Below, piece after piece: positions 12,201 through 22,536 of a DNA stretch of 64,000 nt. Positions within the stretch are counted from its first letter, which is position 1. Every line of letters begins with the position of its first letter. The notes under the pieces were generated by a model. It was not told the origin of the DNA and ran no database searches. It saw nothing but the letters and a program-made list of their open reading frames with translations. The DNA is from Rhynchonema sp. JSB1_4 (Eukaryota > Nematoda > Chromadorea > Monhysterida > Xyalidae), in the NCBI GenBank assembly GCA_030248065.1, contig JASAMV010005263.1:1-64000 (forward strand), in the 5' to 3' direction. The translations under genes were made by a program, and so were the position numbers.

Positions 12201-12807
12201 CAATGTCAAAAATGACGCAGGTTGTTGTGTAGATGTCATGGAGAGACACGTTGTGTATCCCGATGCTTAAAAGCTGTTCCAGTAAATGCCTCGGTGGGCG
12301 AATTAAACGACAAAGTTTAGCACGAACACCGGGCTTTGCTCCACATAGTCTTTCATGCTCCAATGCATGCTCGCGCGATCCCGATCGTTTTCCGCAAAAT
12401 TTGCAATCAAATTCCGAGAAAAACAACTCCGAGTCCGTGATCAGTCCAAATTCGTTATTGACACCATCATAAACGACTTGAATCTCCCTAATTTCTGGGT
12501 TGCCAATCTGATCAAAGTTAACATGAAGCCGTGACCCTGTCTGCAAGTCGTAAATTACCAGTGCAACATGAAGCACCGTTTCGACCGCGGACCACGACGC
12601 AGTAGTGTGTTCAATATTCACGTTCTTCCCAGTTAAAATGGCTAGATTGGTCTTTGCGCTGGTCAGTAAGCTTTTAGTCATCTTGTTTATCCGGCCGTAA
12701 ACGCAGCAGCAAAGTAGGGACAATTCGTAAAGCCGGTTGCCTTCCCCAAATCGCTTCAGGAGCCGGGTGAATCTAACCCAAGAATTCTTGCTTCCTTGCA
12801 ATCTCAT
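9292..12807 (-). CDS. pPolB: Protein-primed family B DNA polymerase (pPolB), main frame
   Basis: 1171 residues. The exonuclease and polymerase motifs appear in order: Exo I FDIE, Exo II NGSKFD, Exo III-like YSKFD, motif A FDCTSLYP, motif B KNIMNCLFG, and motif C LDTDS. The inserted segments between motif A and motif C fit TPR regions of protein-primed enzymes, which start synthesis from a terminal-protein tyrosine instead of an RNA primer. An N-terminal C2H2-type finger (CKFCGK followed by HERLC) precedes the exonuclease domain. Catalytic aspartates are present, so the enzyme looks functional. Its first 35 bp overlap, in another frame, the end of the upstream frame at 12773-13318, which carries a second finger module. 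The start could be an internal exon boundary. Confidence 0.9.
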   Translation of the reverse strand: MRLQGSKNSWVRFTRLLKRFGEGNRLYELSLLCCCVYGRINKMTKSLLTSAKTNLAILTGKNVNIEHTTASWSAVETVLHVALVIYDLQTGSRLHVNFDQIGNPEIREIQVVYDGVNNEFGLITDSELFFSEFDCKFCGKRSGSREHALEHERLCGAKPGVRAKLCRLIRPPRHLLEQLLSIGIHNVSLHDIYTTTCVIFDIECLNQPCPEIENTPMISYVGKQRAVLIAVADNVQGCHRFTHFERESETGTQFICKFVNHLLKLQQDHKKQLDLKLKPIYDLLTKALQTARNNHWRKRIERVYNSFVAYSNTLQICSFNGSKFDIPCLIESSFFKILNEKDPPLRSIKRFGGYMALCSKHLRFVDLILFMPAKTSLSNFLKSTFGSQQETLLKKQFCYGKLKTLEDLDGPVPEYSDFYDVMLGCNQLDYMHSQFIDLIADNFSELDALEALGISEVPESGPVIYRKLQSYYKSKNLNSLREILIDYSKFDTLPLLRAAELLIEEYLHAGVYMLSHVSIPGLSMHLACNYVIKNTNSSMYAITELSLETLVRSHLVGGPAIVCQRIAEVGVSRLHVHELGHQADLARGLFFFDCTSLYPYALSQPLPNSAFFTRYVDDNWAPRFLNSRKGIWELLFCEYISRRDGVFVHHRGNATGQGKVHLHSGRIIYPDGIIFNQNGTVDCVIEVLDHLTHGCANGCIVKPFFATGETSDQLLKKTMERIAEINNSGIRVIYKFECELQHLFEHDSLAKAVAQSTSFGCPVKRTYRNNQEILDDVYAGRMHGLFLCSACVPMDRRAYFRDFPPLFKSHTFMYENLSDELKSYIEHHKLPRANRTQLINGYVNTDALLSSEYLIFLMDHFVEITDIRVIIQYSVGDLFSGFIKLAADKRRAADIKNDKTGVGVWKNIMNCLFGRTIMKSDVTNSFYCMADSKRYAESINNPQLSEVLDLTESFMECTVKQKKECNSPLLVGTVVLQLAKVHLLQFIYDFCFRFVEWRKLSVLGLDTDSLMVVGTQPTFDGLVSLNKWNEYLAAKKEYFIDPNCSDSWCVPGKWKSMVCSRKTGLEANDYTAFLGIGPKCYILIKKQYEQSSKAAVKGLKHSQNRHLFLKSLFSAIIRNQLDKLPVCTNYGFMRKQSSMYMYNVKKLCLNNVFIKRKLCECLEHSYPHPGL

Positions 12808-13318
12808 TTAGGCACTTTGCAGACGTACGGTAATGTCGACGTAAACAGTAACGGTAGGCGAACGTGGCCCCACAAGCGCGACAAGTGATCAACTTCAAGA
12901 AAGCTTCCAAGTTCCGAATATACCGATATTTTTCACTACTGGAATCGAAGGCAAGGTTAATTTCTGGTCTTTCTGCCTTTCTGTGCGTCGTTATTTCCTG
13001 TAGTAAGTCTCCAGATGATAAATGATAAATTCGAAGAACAATTCCTAGTGTTTTGCAGATTTGATTTAAAGTGTAGTTGTCGTCCAGTCCACGTAGATCA
13101 CAACATCGTGTCAATTCCTCTGCTAAATTCCGAGCATATTTTACCAAATATTTTTCCGCCATTGTGGGATTGAAGGCGTAACCCACGCATAGTAAAAACG
13201 AAAGTTTGGTTTTGTTTTCTTTGCGCCTCGCGTATGCTCGGACGGTGCCGTCAAAACGATAAACTGTATTTTTGCTTCCGTGTTGCCTCATCTTCAAACT
13301 GGGTTCATCTAGCCACAC
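12773..13318 (-). CDS. Upstream frame of the polymerase gene with its own Cys/His finger
   Basis: 181 residues ending just inside the polymerase frame. Its second half (a segment around YTLNQICKTLGIVLRIYHL, then a finger CRACGATFAYRYCLRRHYRT) repeats the layout of the first part of the main polymerase frame, where a similar beta-rich stretch is followed by CKFCGK...HERLC. Many Polinton polymerases have one such N-terminal module, so this looks like a duplicated module. It may be joined to the polymerase by splicing or a frameshift, or be a separate small protein. It is the most 5' frame of the minus-strand block, and the AT-rich array at 13321-13490 lies immediately upstream. Confidence 0.6.
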   Translation of the reverse strand: MWLDEPSLKMRQHGSKNTVYRFDGTVRAYARRKENKTKLSFLLCVGYAFNPTMAEKYLVKYARNLAEELTRCCDLRGLDDNYTLNQICKTLGIVLRIYHLSSGDLLQEITTHRKAERPEINLAFDSSSEKYRYIRNLEAFLKLITCRACGATFAYRYCLRRHYRTSAKCLNEIARKQEFLG

Positions 13319-13320
13319 AT

Positions 13321-13490
13321 TTTATTTTTTAATCACTGCATTTATCTGCAACTATATACACACAACACAAAAACAATTAATCACCCTGTTTTCACCCAGT
13401 TTTTAGAAAACCACTAACGAAATACAATTAATCACCTATTTGCATAGATTTGGTAATTCACCGGCCTAAAAAGCAATCAATCACTTAAGA
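13321..13490 (-). promoter_or_regulatory. Iterated AT-rich motif upstream of the polymerase block
   Basis: Read on the minus strand, GTGATTAATTGTTTTTG (13369-13384) and two close relatives (near 13424-13435 and 13468-13483) lie about 50 bp apart, with a weaker copy near 13326. The spacing and their place just upstream of the polymerase frames suggest a promoter or operator. The same core appears before two plus-strand cargo genes. Function is inferred. Confidence 0.45.
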
Positions 13491-13705
13491 AAGCGGATCC
13501 CAAAATCTAGGAGAAATACAATCACACAACTGCCTAGACACCAGCCAAGTTAAAAATCTATTTTCCCTGAGATATAAACAACATGATGTTTCACCGGCTA
13601 CCGTTCCGCACACCGATCACTCAAAGTCGTGCAGCCACGACGTGTATGGCGCCACACCACCCGCATACAAGCGTCCCGAAGGGGATTGGGCCACTTGATC
13701 TGTAA
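13491..13705. other. Short gap between the polymerase promoter region and the next gene
   Basis: AT-rich to 13560, then mixed. It holds one TGATGTTTCAC at 13584 and no supported frame. Confidence 0.4.
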
Positions 13706-14236
13706 TTAAGCTAGCACACCTATAAGTCGCACCATGAAAAGTTCAGCGGCACTTTGTTCGGATTTGGAGGCGTAAGATCTCAGAGTCGGTGTGTCCCATG
13801 ATTGTGCCTCGGCAGCATTTAGTATAGACCTTAATTCGGTGACCGTTTTCTTCATGCTTGACCTGTAAATCCTCAAAAACGCGGGGTCCGTAATGTGAGT
13901 GTTAGCCGACGGAGCAAAAAAGCTAATTTCAGAAGTAATAAGATTTCGAATGAAAAATCCCGCTTGAATCTGCACTCTTTGTAAAAATGGCTCTACTTTA
14001 ACCAATTTCATGATCTCTTGAATTATAAACTCAGCGGTCAGTGCCCGATTTAACACAGAGAAGGACCGATACATCAATACAGGCCGTCCAGTCCGCGGAT
14101 TTTTGCTTTCACTATACAGAATTGCTGAATTGATGAAGTTGCCATAACGGGAAACCAAATCTTGTTCACTTACCATAGTAACAATATTCAAATGACGGCC
14201 CTGCGGCGTTTGTGGTCCACACTTGACTTTGGTCAT
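13706..14236 (-). CDS. Polinton protein of unknown function
   Basis: Up to 176 residues. An internal Met at residue 21 (MVSEQDLVSRYG) may be the real start. The protein is mixed alpha/beta with no signal, membrane segment or recognisable motif. It lies in the same orientation as the polymerase block. The frame is clean and the composition is that of a folded protein. I do not recognise it. Confidence 0.55.
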   Translation of the reverse strand: MTKVKCGPQTPQGRHLNIVTMVSEQDLVSRYGNFINSAILYSESKNPRTGRPVLMYRSFSVLNRALTAEFIIQEIMKLVKVEPFLQRVQIQAGFFIRNLITSEISFFAPSANTHITDPAFLRIYRSSMKKTVTELRSILNAAEAQSWDTPTLRSYASKSEQSAAELFMVRLIGVLA

Positions 14237-14794
14237 TGGTATTGGCAGTCCACAGTTGATTGCCCGTAGAGTAGTGCTATAAACTTTAGACGCCTATCAA
14301 CTGCAGATGAAATTGTCTGGTTTTTAAGATTAGCACCTGCCCAGTGTTGTGGCTTCCTGTGGCGCCACTGTACGGCTCGTCGTTGGCTGCAGGTCGCTGA
14401 TTGTAGTGGCCTGAACAAGTTCGCCAGTTATTCTGTTTAGTAAAATAATCAATCAGTCAAATAATTCAACCTTGTGTGTCCAGCACCGTAGTGTCTCGCC
14501 ATTGACGCTGGTGCGGCACCACCTGCCACTGTGAAGCCGGTTCTCCAATAATTGGGAGATTATTGGCAACGCCCCTTAGAGTATTTGTCGAATTCTCGCC
14601 ATAAACAGTGCCTTGCCCTTGCGAAGCTTGCCCAAACAAAAAAAAAAAACAAACAACCCCAAACTCGTGACGTCTTGCGTTCCGGTTTCAAGCCCCCGCA
14701 AGCTTTCAGTTTTTTGTTGCGGGTTGTTGCCCTTAGCACGCGCCGAGTATTGAGTGGCGTTTTGCTCCGGTGGCACTGAAAACCCTTAGAATAA
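14237..14794. other. Gap without a supported gene
   Basis: Contains a 12-base A-run near 14639-14650 and several short frames without coding character. It may hold a 5' UTR or first exon for the minus-strand gene at 13706-14236. Confidence 0.4.
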
Positions 14795-15677
14795 TTACAA
14801 ACCTAGAATTAGCATTGAAAACCACAGACCATTTCCGTGTTGTGCAGCCAGACCCTGTGCGTCGGTGGTCCTTGTGCGCGGCGCAGTTCGCAGATCTCCT
14901 TGTGAAACCAGCGTGTGTACCGGAACTGAAAATCTGAACGTAAACAACGTGTACAAGAATCGCGAGTAACACAATAATGCTCACCGTTTTGCGCTGCCGC
15001 CGGCATTTCCCTGGTAGACACCGGCGCCAACGGGTTCTCCTTAATTGCAAGCAGCGGCGGCTGTCCTTGAACTTGGGGCGCACACGCTGCTAAAACTTGC
15101 AGGATGTTTTTATTTCTTTGTCAATTATAACACTATAGCGCGTCTTACCCCGTGGTGCAACGGGAACAGACTCTTGTGCGTGCACCGGTAGCGTCTGGGG
15201 TCTTTGCGTCACACTCGGGGCTGGAGGGGCGGCTTGTCCGATAGTTGGCCCTACAAAACAAAAATATTGTGTGATCTCGGACCGGAACCCAGGTTCGGTT
15301 CCAGTACCGTTTCCGGTCCTAATGCTGACTCTGGTGCCGAACCCGAATTCGAACCCGGGTCTAGAATCCGGATGCGGTTTTTTATGCGCCTCCGGGCCAT
15401 GAATCCTGGGCCCGGTTCCCCATTGACGCACGATAAATACAATACCTTGTGTGTTTGCCGCAGTTGGAGGACGCCCTCGGCGCTTTCGCTTCGGGTCAAC
15501 GCCTTCTTCAACGGCAGAATTGCTGCTATTCGATTGTCTTTCAACATTCTTGCGCTTCAGTGCACGCACACCGTCGTCAGGTGAGTTTGGTGGGACCACT
15601 GCCGCCGATTCACGCACCGCACCCATCGCCCGCTCAATATCCTTCATGCTTAGTTCAAACAGTAGATCCTGAAACAT
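14795..15677 (-). CDS. Spliced AT-hook/NLS nuclear protein of unknown role
   Basis: Four minus-strand exons join with agreeing phases: about 15668-15446, 15250-15149, one from near 15088 to about 14987, and a last one from near 14927 to the TAA at 14795-14797. The first exon may instead start at the ATG 15677, or earlier exons may exist. Exon 1 ends with a charged stretch containing PKRKRRGRPP, which is both a nuclear-localisation signal and an AT-hook core (RGRP); the rest is Pro/Gln/Thr-rich and disordered. AT-hook proteins bind AT-rich minor grooves, which is notable beside the AT-rich motif arrays of this element. The first intron carries a GC-rich imperfect repeat built on GAACCCGGGT-like units. 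Confidence 0.55.
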
Positions 15678-15931
15678 TTGATTTACCTAGTTTTCAAATA
15701 TCATATCAAGACTTTGAGTACCGTTTCCCGAATGCTTCGTTCCGTTTCTTTATCGGTCCTCGCAGGCTCATCAACAACCGGTGCTTTGTGTGTCTGCTGA
15801 AAACACAAATATGAGTGAAAATCTGGTCCCATCGCTTACTCTTCCCGTTGGACCTACGCCACCATTCTTACACACGGCGTATGATGATTGTTTTATGTCG
15901 CTTGTAGTCAATACAGAATCCAGATGTTATG

Positions 15932-16476
15932 GTGCTATAAACAACGCGTGCGCGCGCGCACGATTCTCGTCTCAACCATGCTTCTAACAGACAAGAACGA
16001 ACGAGAACCCCATACGTCTGCTAAGCTATGTATTTGTGGTTCTCGTTTATAGGGTGTTCAAATGGAAAAAAGTCAGGCACTCGCCTCCTACATCTACCTA
16101 TGTATGTTGTGTACTGTAGTGCAGAAAACTTTCACGTAGGGAAGCGGCCATCCGCCATAACACTAGGGTAAACATCAACAAGCCAGCCACTACCATGCGC
16201 ACTGGCTGCGGGCAGTCTGCTATAAACAACGCGCACGCACGCGCTCGATTCTCGTCTCAACCGGGCTTCTAACAGTCAAGAACGAACGAGAATCCCATTT
16301 GTGGTTCTCGTTTATAGGGTGTCCAAACGGAAAAGTCAGGCACGTGCCTCCTACATGTACCTATGTACGTTGTGTACGACAGCGCGCATTAAACTTTCAC
16401 CGAAAGAAGCAGCCAACCATCGCACTGGGGTAAACATCAACAAGCCAGCCACTTCCCTGCGCACTGGTTTCACGCA
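15932..16476. repeat. Tandem duplication, about 270-bp unit
   Basis: TGCTATAAACAACGCG starts both copies (15932 and 16219). Shared blocks follow in the same order: CGATTCTCGTCTCAACC, AAGAACGAACGAGAA, GTGGTTCTCGTTTATAGGG, and GTAAACATCAACAAGCCAGC. Copies differ by substitutions and small indels. A fainter partial third copy may follow to about 16770 (GGGGTGTCCTTATGAAAAACTCGG). The stretch from 15678 to 16993 has no supported gene. Confidence 0.75.
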
Positions 16477-16993
16477 CGATTCTCGTCTCGTGCAGGCACA
16501 ACGCACTAGAACCCGCGGTGGAAATGTTTAAAGTAACAGACACACCCGATGACACAACCAGCGAGGGTCTCATTTACTTGGGAAGAGGCACTAATGCAAG
16601 GACGCACACGTACAGAAAGAAAAATCGTGTTTTTTATTTTAACGACAGGACACAAGGGATGGCTTCAGAAAAACTCAGCTACGCATGTAGTCTATGTATG
16701 TGTTGAATTTTTTAAAAAAACGGACAATTTTGTAATGGGGTGTCCTTATGAAAAACTCGGGTACGAACGCGCGTGAACGTGGGGTTAGAAGCAAAATCCA
16801 TGAATATAAAATAATTTGTGATGTGTGTGATCTCCAAAACTAACGGGTTTCGCTTGAAAATGCTGCGTCATGAGGAGAAGCATTTCCCGTGAAGTCACGT
16901 GGATTCCTGTTGTCGCCTGTAACATTGGGGGCAGGAAAGTGGTGAAGCGTTGACATAAGCTAGCGAATTCCCGGTGTAACATGGCTGTTGTCA

Positions 16994-17335
16994 TTATTTC
17001 ACACGTGTTTTGCGCTGTTTCTGTTGCTCTGCAAATTTTTCCATTGTATCTTCGTATTCTTGTTTGATAACATCACGGTTCTCGAACAAGAGATCTAACA
17101 TAACATTGGGCTTCAATATTATCTTAGATGGATAGGACTGGGTGGTGGAAACTGGACGACGTTCACCTGATGTTTCATCAAGAAAAGTACGTGTGATGAG
17201 AAAATATTGGGTGTTGGGGTTGATAACAAACTGCACCGCGGTGCACTCATCGCACAGCAAAAGCAAGGGACTTTTACATGTGTCTGGATTGGGTGAATAC
17301 GGAAAATCGGCCTTGCGCTTAGCAGCAGTGGACAT
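16994..17335 (-). CDS. Small lysine-rich protein, possibly PC4-like
   Basis: 113 residues from an ATG at 17335 to TAA. A short basic N-terminus (AAKRKADFPYSP) is followed by a beta-rich core with a CDEC pair, then a segment of the form FLDETSGERRPVSTTQSYPS, a helix and a charged tail (QQKQRKTRVK). Strands followed by a helix, with a GE...P turn, recall the PC4 single-stranded-DNA-binding fold, but key residues cannot be checked by eye. A single-stranded-DNA protein would suit a protein-primed replicon; this is a guess. It is divergent from the MATH-BTB gene across an AT-rich gap. Confidence 0.5.
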   Translation of the reverse strand: MSTAAKRKADFPYSPNPDTCKSPLLLLCDECTAVQFVINPNTQYFLITRTFLDETSGERRPVSTTQSYPSKIILKPNVMLDLLFENRDVIKQEYEDTMEKFAEQQKQRKTRVK

Positions 17336-18071
17336 AATGTAAAATGAAGGGCGCTCATCACCGCCGTCAAAAAAAAGAGAAAATACTGGAGTTTTAATTA
17401 ATCGTTTTTTGTTTTGGTTTCTTTTTTTTAAGTATTACAACGTAGTAACCCGTTTTTCTTGGAGTTTCAAAGTTTTAAGAAATAACGACCTCATTATTTA
17501 CGGAAAACCAAAGCATCCCAAAATTAATCGTTTTTTTTCACAAACATTTCGGTGCTTACTCCCGTAGCGCCGTCAACAATTAAGATAGAATTTGACTAAT
17601 GTCCCGCCCCTATTTTTCCATTTATGCAGTAAAATTAATGTCTTGACTTTACCAACCACAACTGTTTCCCACGCGGGCGTTTGGTGGGTTTACACACATA
17701 CAGTGCACGAGCCAATGTGGTTTAGATACCCCAAAAATAGAGCGATCTATGACCTGAATGCACACCCCTCGCCAGATACCGAACCAAAGTTTTACAACCG
17801 CAGCTCTGCTTCTTTCGTTTTGTTTTCCTTTATTCTGTGAGCACGACCATTTTGCTAAATGCACGTCTTTCCCATGAATATTGAGTCAAAAAGCAATGCT
17901 ATGTTCCAATTTGTATTTGCCTGCAAAACACGTTGTTGCGTCCTGTAGATCTTTGCGAAAGGCAAACTATAAGCCTAAGCCTGATACCTGCCCTTTTTCG
18001 TGCTCACCTTACGAAAGTGCAACAGCTTGAAATTTTTGTTTTAGTTTTGAAATTCTGATTTCAGTCGTGCG
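17336..18071 (+). promoter_or_regulatory. AT-rich divergent intergenic region with motif copies
   Basis: Two plus-oriented copies of TTAATCGTTTTTT (about 17397-17410 and 17525-17538) lie between the divergent small gene and the MATH-BTB gene. They resemble the motif arrays at 13321-13490 and 23125-23640. No gene is seen here. Confidence 0.35.
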
Positions 18072-21000
18072 ATGGCAGACTATTCGCCTGAACCGTTGCA
18101 ACTTCACAATAATCTAAATTCAAAATCCATTGCGACCGTTCAGTCCACGCAGTATGGACATGAAATGAAAATAGTGGATTGGTCCACTGTTGCAGAGTTG
18201 GCCAGTATTGGCGAGGCCATCGACTCCGACAACTTTGGCGATTGTCGGCATAAATTTAGGCTGAAGGTCCTCCCACACGGCAAGGATCAGGCGTGCAAAG
18301 ATTACGTCAGCCTTTTCATGCTGATCACAAAGTCGCCGGATCCGACGATTAGGTTTAAAGTGCGCGAACTTTTTTCTTTTTGTTTGTGGCCTTCACGCTG
18401 AAGATGGGCCGGTACGGCAGACGAACAGAACCTAAAAACAAATAGGTCAGACACAGCATAGTGTAAGCCTGGAGCTCAAACCTGTGCGCCCGACCGCCGT
18501 TAGTCACATCGTAACTCATATCCACTGTTCATTTGACGGCTGCTCAACCATTTTACAGGTAAATTTCTATATCCAGACGACCGAAGGCCCGAGAGGATGT
18601 GTATTGAACAAAAATCTGGTGAAAATCAACACTGGTGGCACGGTGACGGCATCCAAATTTTTCTCCCGGGCAACGCTCAAGGTAGCTCTTTCGGATTCGG
18701 ATATCTGGTTTGAGTGGGCTGAAAGTTCAAGTCGCGACTTCCTAGTACTAAAACATGGGCAGCACATGCGAAGTTACTTGGATTGCAACATGCAAACTGG
18801 ATGTGGTGAATGTACCATAGTCAAGAGTTCCCTACATGTACATGCATGTATATTCACATGTACATGCGGCAACATTCTGCCAGTAGTGCGCCCTTGGACA
18901 GACAAAATGTTATCCAGTGACATTTTTAACCAGATGGTGCATGAATGCACGTGTGCATGCACATGTTGGCACAAAGCCGGAATATATGTACATGCAGTGA
19001 ACTCCTAAGTATGGTGCATTCGCTACATTCAATTTGCATGCACATGCGCCACCCAATTGCAAACAGTACTGTACTTTGCACTGTCTCGCGCGCGCGTGGT
19101 ACTGTATATGTATGCCCGATCGAGGCTCTCTTATTCGTTTGCACCGTAGCCCAAAAACACATTGCACAAAATGTGAAACAGTCCAAATAAACTTTAAACT
19201 AAGGAACGCGCAGAGCGTCTAGTCCCGAACAACGTTCTGACCATTGGCGTTCAACTGGAGGTATACTCGGACGACCGCGTGACAGAACTGGCAATTACGC
19301 CCAAGGACATGGCGCTGAAGGCGCAACCCGGAACCGTTGGTTAGTGGTTGGCTCGACAAACATTTTCACTTGAAAATAAGCCCGGGGGCAGCAGATCAGC
19401 GTCAGGAAATTTTTTGAATAAACTTGTGAACATTGTGCGACCCTCTGCAGTAAGAGTCTCTTTGTTGCTGTTAGAAGCCGCTTAGAAAGCAATTTTGTAG
19501 GGAAGAGTATGTAAAAAACGATTTTCAGCGTACGACATTTCGACGTTGTTTGCGACATTTGAGTTTCCGCCAGACTGCAAGCTGATCACGGACGACGGCA
19601 ACAGCATTCCGGCACACAAATTCATGTTGTGCGCTCGTTCACCGTTCTTCATGGCGATGTTGGTGCGCGCTGATCGAAGTGAAGCCCGAAGCGACGAGGT
19701 TGATGTTTCACTTTATTAAATGAGCGGTGGCTTTAACTTGCAACATAGGAAAACATAATACTCTTGTGGTGTGAAAACCGCGTGCTTTCACACAGATTCA
19801 TCTCGCCGAAATATCGATTAAGGATCTGAGTGCGTTGGTGACGTACATTTACACCGACAAGACGCCGGGCGACGCGGACTGGCATCAAATGTGCCTGGTG
19901 GCCGATCGGTCGGTTTTTTAATTTTTTGCAACTTACACCCACATCGGTGCTCTTGCTGATGTTTCACTAGTGCCACCACCTAATGTTACGCCTCTCTGAT
20001 GTTTCACTACCGCACGCACAGGTAACATGACCTCACGTTTACCTTGTCATGTATATGACTGCGTTGACTGACCGGTGATCTGCTTGGTGACTAGACCCCT
20101 ACTTGCTTGACGCCTTGGACGGTACTACTTTGTTCGTTCAGGTACTCAGTCCCTGGATTGAAGGACCGTGCAGAATGTGAAGTGAGCGCGCAGTTGGATG
20201 CCGAGAATGTGCTGTTGAACATTCGATTTGCGGATGCGTACGGTCTCGTCTTCCTGTACGAGCAATGTCTGCAAGTGTTCAGGAGCCACAAAGGCGCCGT
20301 GGTGTCCTCAAAGGCGCGTTATTTTCTGTTTTCCAACGAATGTTATGCGGGTCAACTCTTAGCTGAGGTCGAATATGCAAAGAAAGAGAATCACACATTG
20401 CTTCATACCGTGTGGCGACCGTTTTCTCTTTCTTTGCATCTCGCGCACTTTCGGCCTCATAATAAGGAAAGACTATATTTCAGGAATTTATGGAACTGGA
20501 ATCGTCGGAGCCTGCGTTCGCTGCCCGAATCCTGAAGGATACGTTCGTAGTGCCGCGCGATCGTCCATCGATTGGTGCGCCATCGGCAGCTGCGACAACA
20601 AAGGAGGGCGGAATTGACGTGGAGGTTTGTATGTCAAAGCACGGGACGACTTTTTAATGCTTGCTTGGTCAGACTCAAAAAATGCGCCGTCTTTCGCAAA
20701 CAAAAGAAAGCGATTGGGCCGAGAGAGATGCGTGCTTTCGCGACCAGCAACGCTGTCTTGCGGAAGGGCGCGGAACCATGCGTGCAGATTAGGGCCTAAT
20801 AAAAATATTTTTATTCGCATAAGATATTACAAACTGGACGCAGAAAATGTTTTGGGAGTCAAGGTGGAGAGCGTTTCTCTTTCTTTCGCTTCCGGTTGTT
20901 ATTATTAACATTATTGGATCTGCACAAGTCGTTTCATGGCTGGACTATACGCATTAGCGTTTCAAGTATACAATAAGTACGGGGATGAACCACTAAAAAC

Positions 21001-22536
21001 AGACCAACATTTGCAGCCCGCACCGAGTGTGGAAGACAAACCCGTGACAGCGAATGTCGCGCGGCTGGATCTGGAGAACAGCGGTGGCGGGGCAGTGAAC
21101 GAGGTTTGAGGCGCAATATGGATCCAATTATCATTACTGCACATAAACCAAAGGTACACATTTCCAGGCGTCAATTGCCATGGAAATCGTGCAAGAGCAC
21201 AACGTGCAGGAGAGCAAGTCGCTAGCGATCGTTCCGGACGACCCGGACGCGCCCAAACAACGGCCGTCTGCTCACGGCGTGTCGAAACAGCATCCCGAGA
21301 TGCCCGATCACCTGACGGCTAAACCCATGGTCCCCCAAGAGCAGGTACGCAACGCAGTTTGTTGTTTGGGGTGCAATCGTCTTGCCCGTTCTCAGCGACG
21401 ATGGTCCGGTGCACCGTCCACATTAAAATTAGGAAAACTCCACGTTGCGGAAGCCCGGTGTATGGACTGACCTATAGAATACACATGAAGCCCAAATCCA
21501 GCCCAAATTTCAAGGCCAAGACGGGGAGCGTCAAAGGACCCAACCATGACCAGCACAAGGCCAAGAAGAAAGCGCGCGCTGCTGCAAAGGATAAGGTATA
21601 AGTTTGAACACTTTTAAAAATAAAATCACACCAAAGTAAGGAACTCACCGCGTTACGAAAACCGGCTGGCTGGTCAAAACCTACATATACACATATAGGT
21701 TACTCACATAACGCCACAAATTTTAAGGTTAAGACGGTACACGATCAACACAAGCTCAAGAAGACAGCACCAGATGCTGCTGCCGCCGCGAACAATAAGG
21801 TATGAAGAGTGTTTGATTTTTGACGGTCGCATACCCTGGTGCGTTCGCACTGACGATGACCCGGCGCACTGAGCAAGCAGGCCGAAACAGGCAACCAAAA
21901 ACATGCTACACAAATCGTGCGGCCATGAAAAAGGTCACACATAATTTGTAGGCGCCGAGCCCCCAACCAGCCGTCCAGAAACGCAGCAACAGCCCCCGGC
22001 GGTGCGCGGTGGTCTTTGAGAAGCCGCCAAAAAAACGTCTGCGACCCCTGGTTATCAAGCGCGAGCCCTTTGTCGCAACCCTGCCGACGGTGAGTTGCAC
22101 CTTCCATATATACGTGCGAATGAACATGTTCTTTTCGATGCCTCTATAACATGGCTATGGCACCAACCATCGCATATAACGTGCGTAGTTCGGAAAAAAC
22201 GAGTCTCCTCGTTCGAACATTGAGAAACCCAACAAAATCGCCCCAAATCTTTTTGTTCGAAGGCATCCAATACGTGCCATACACCGCCAACGCACCCGAG
22301 CACTTGGGTGGCAAGAGAAAGGCGCAAACCGACGCGGATGATTCGTCGCTGGTTTGTGCTTTATGTATTCTATTATCAAGTAATAAAAACCACTTCCACA
22401 AACCGGTGGACACTGAGGGTGAAACATCACCCAATGTCTGATTGTCATGATTTTGTTTTCACAATAGGAGACCCATATCAAACTTGGTGATCGGATCGGA
22501 TCAGACTATATTGTTGAGATGCAGGCAGTCCTCTGA
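18072..22536 (+). CDS. MATH-BTB-BACK (SPOP-like) CUL3 adaptor with long basic tail, multi-exon
   Basis: Exons by phase: 18072-18359, 18559-18772, 19214-19339, 19529-19698, 19796-19908, 20142-20298, 20484-20624, 21017-21103, 21168-21344, 21515-21595, 21728-21799, 21952-22089, one near 22200-22350 with an unclear acceptor, and 22468-22536 ending TGA. The first three encode a MATH domain, with the GEAIDSDNF turn early and VPNNVLTIGVQLEV as the last strand, matching SPOP layout. Exons 4-5 encode a BTB domain (IPAHKFMLCARSPFF), and exons 6-7 a BACK-like helical region. The remaining exons give a disordered, Lys-rich tail; two of them (21515 and 21728) are similar to each other. SPOP-type proteins present substrates to CUL3 through MATH and bind CUL3 through BTB-BACK. 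No host homologue is visible in the window, so host origin is inferred. Confidence 0.82.
18803..19026. mobile_element. MITE-like inverted repeat in an intron of the MATH-BTB gene
   Basis: The outer 45-60 bp form an imperfect inverted repeat (GAATGTACCATAGTCAAGAG near the left end, CTCCTAAGTATGGTGCATTC at the right). The inside is rich in ACATGTACATGC-like palindromes. It lies wholly in the intron between 18772 and 19214. Confidence 0.6.

Noticed and set aside
10037..12472. Plus-strand frames opposite the DNA polymerase
   Set aside because: Short shadows of the polymerase frame without their own start context or protein character.
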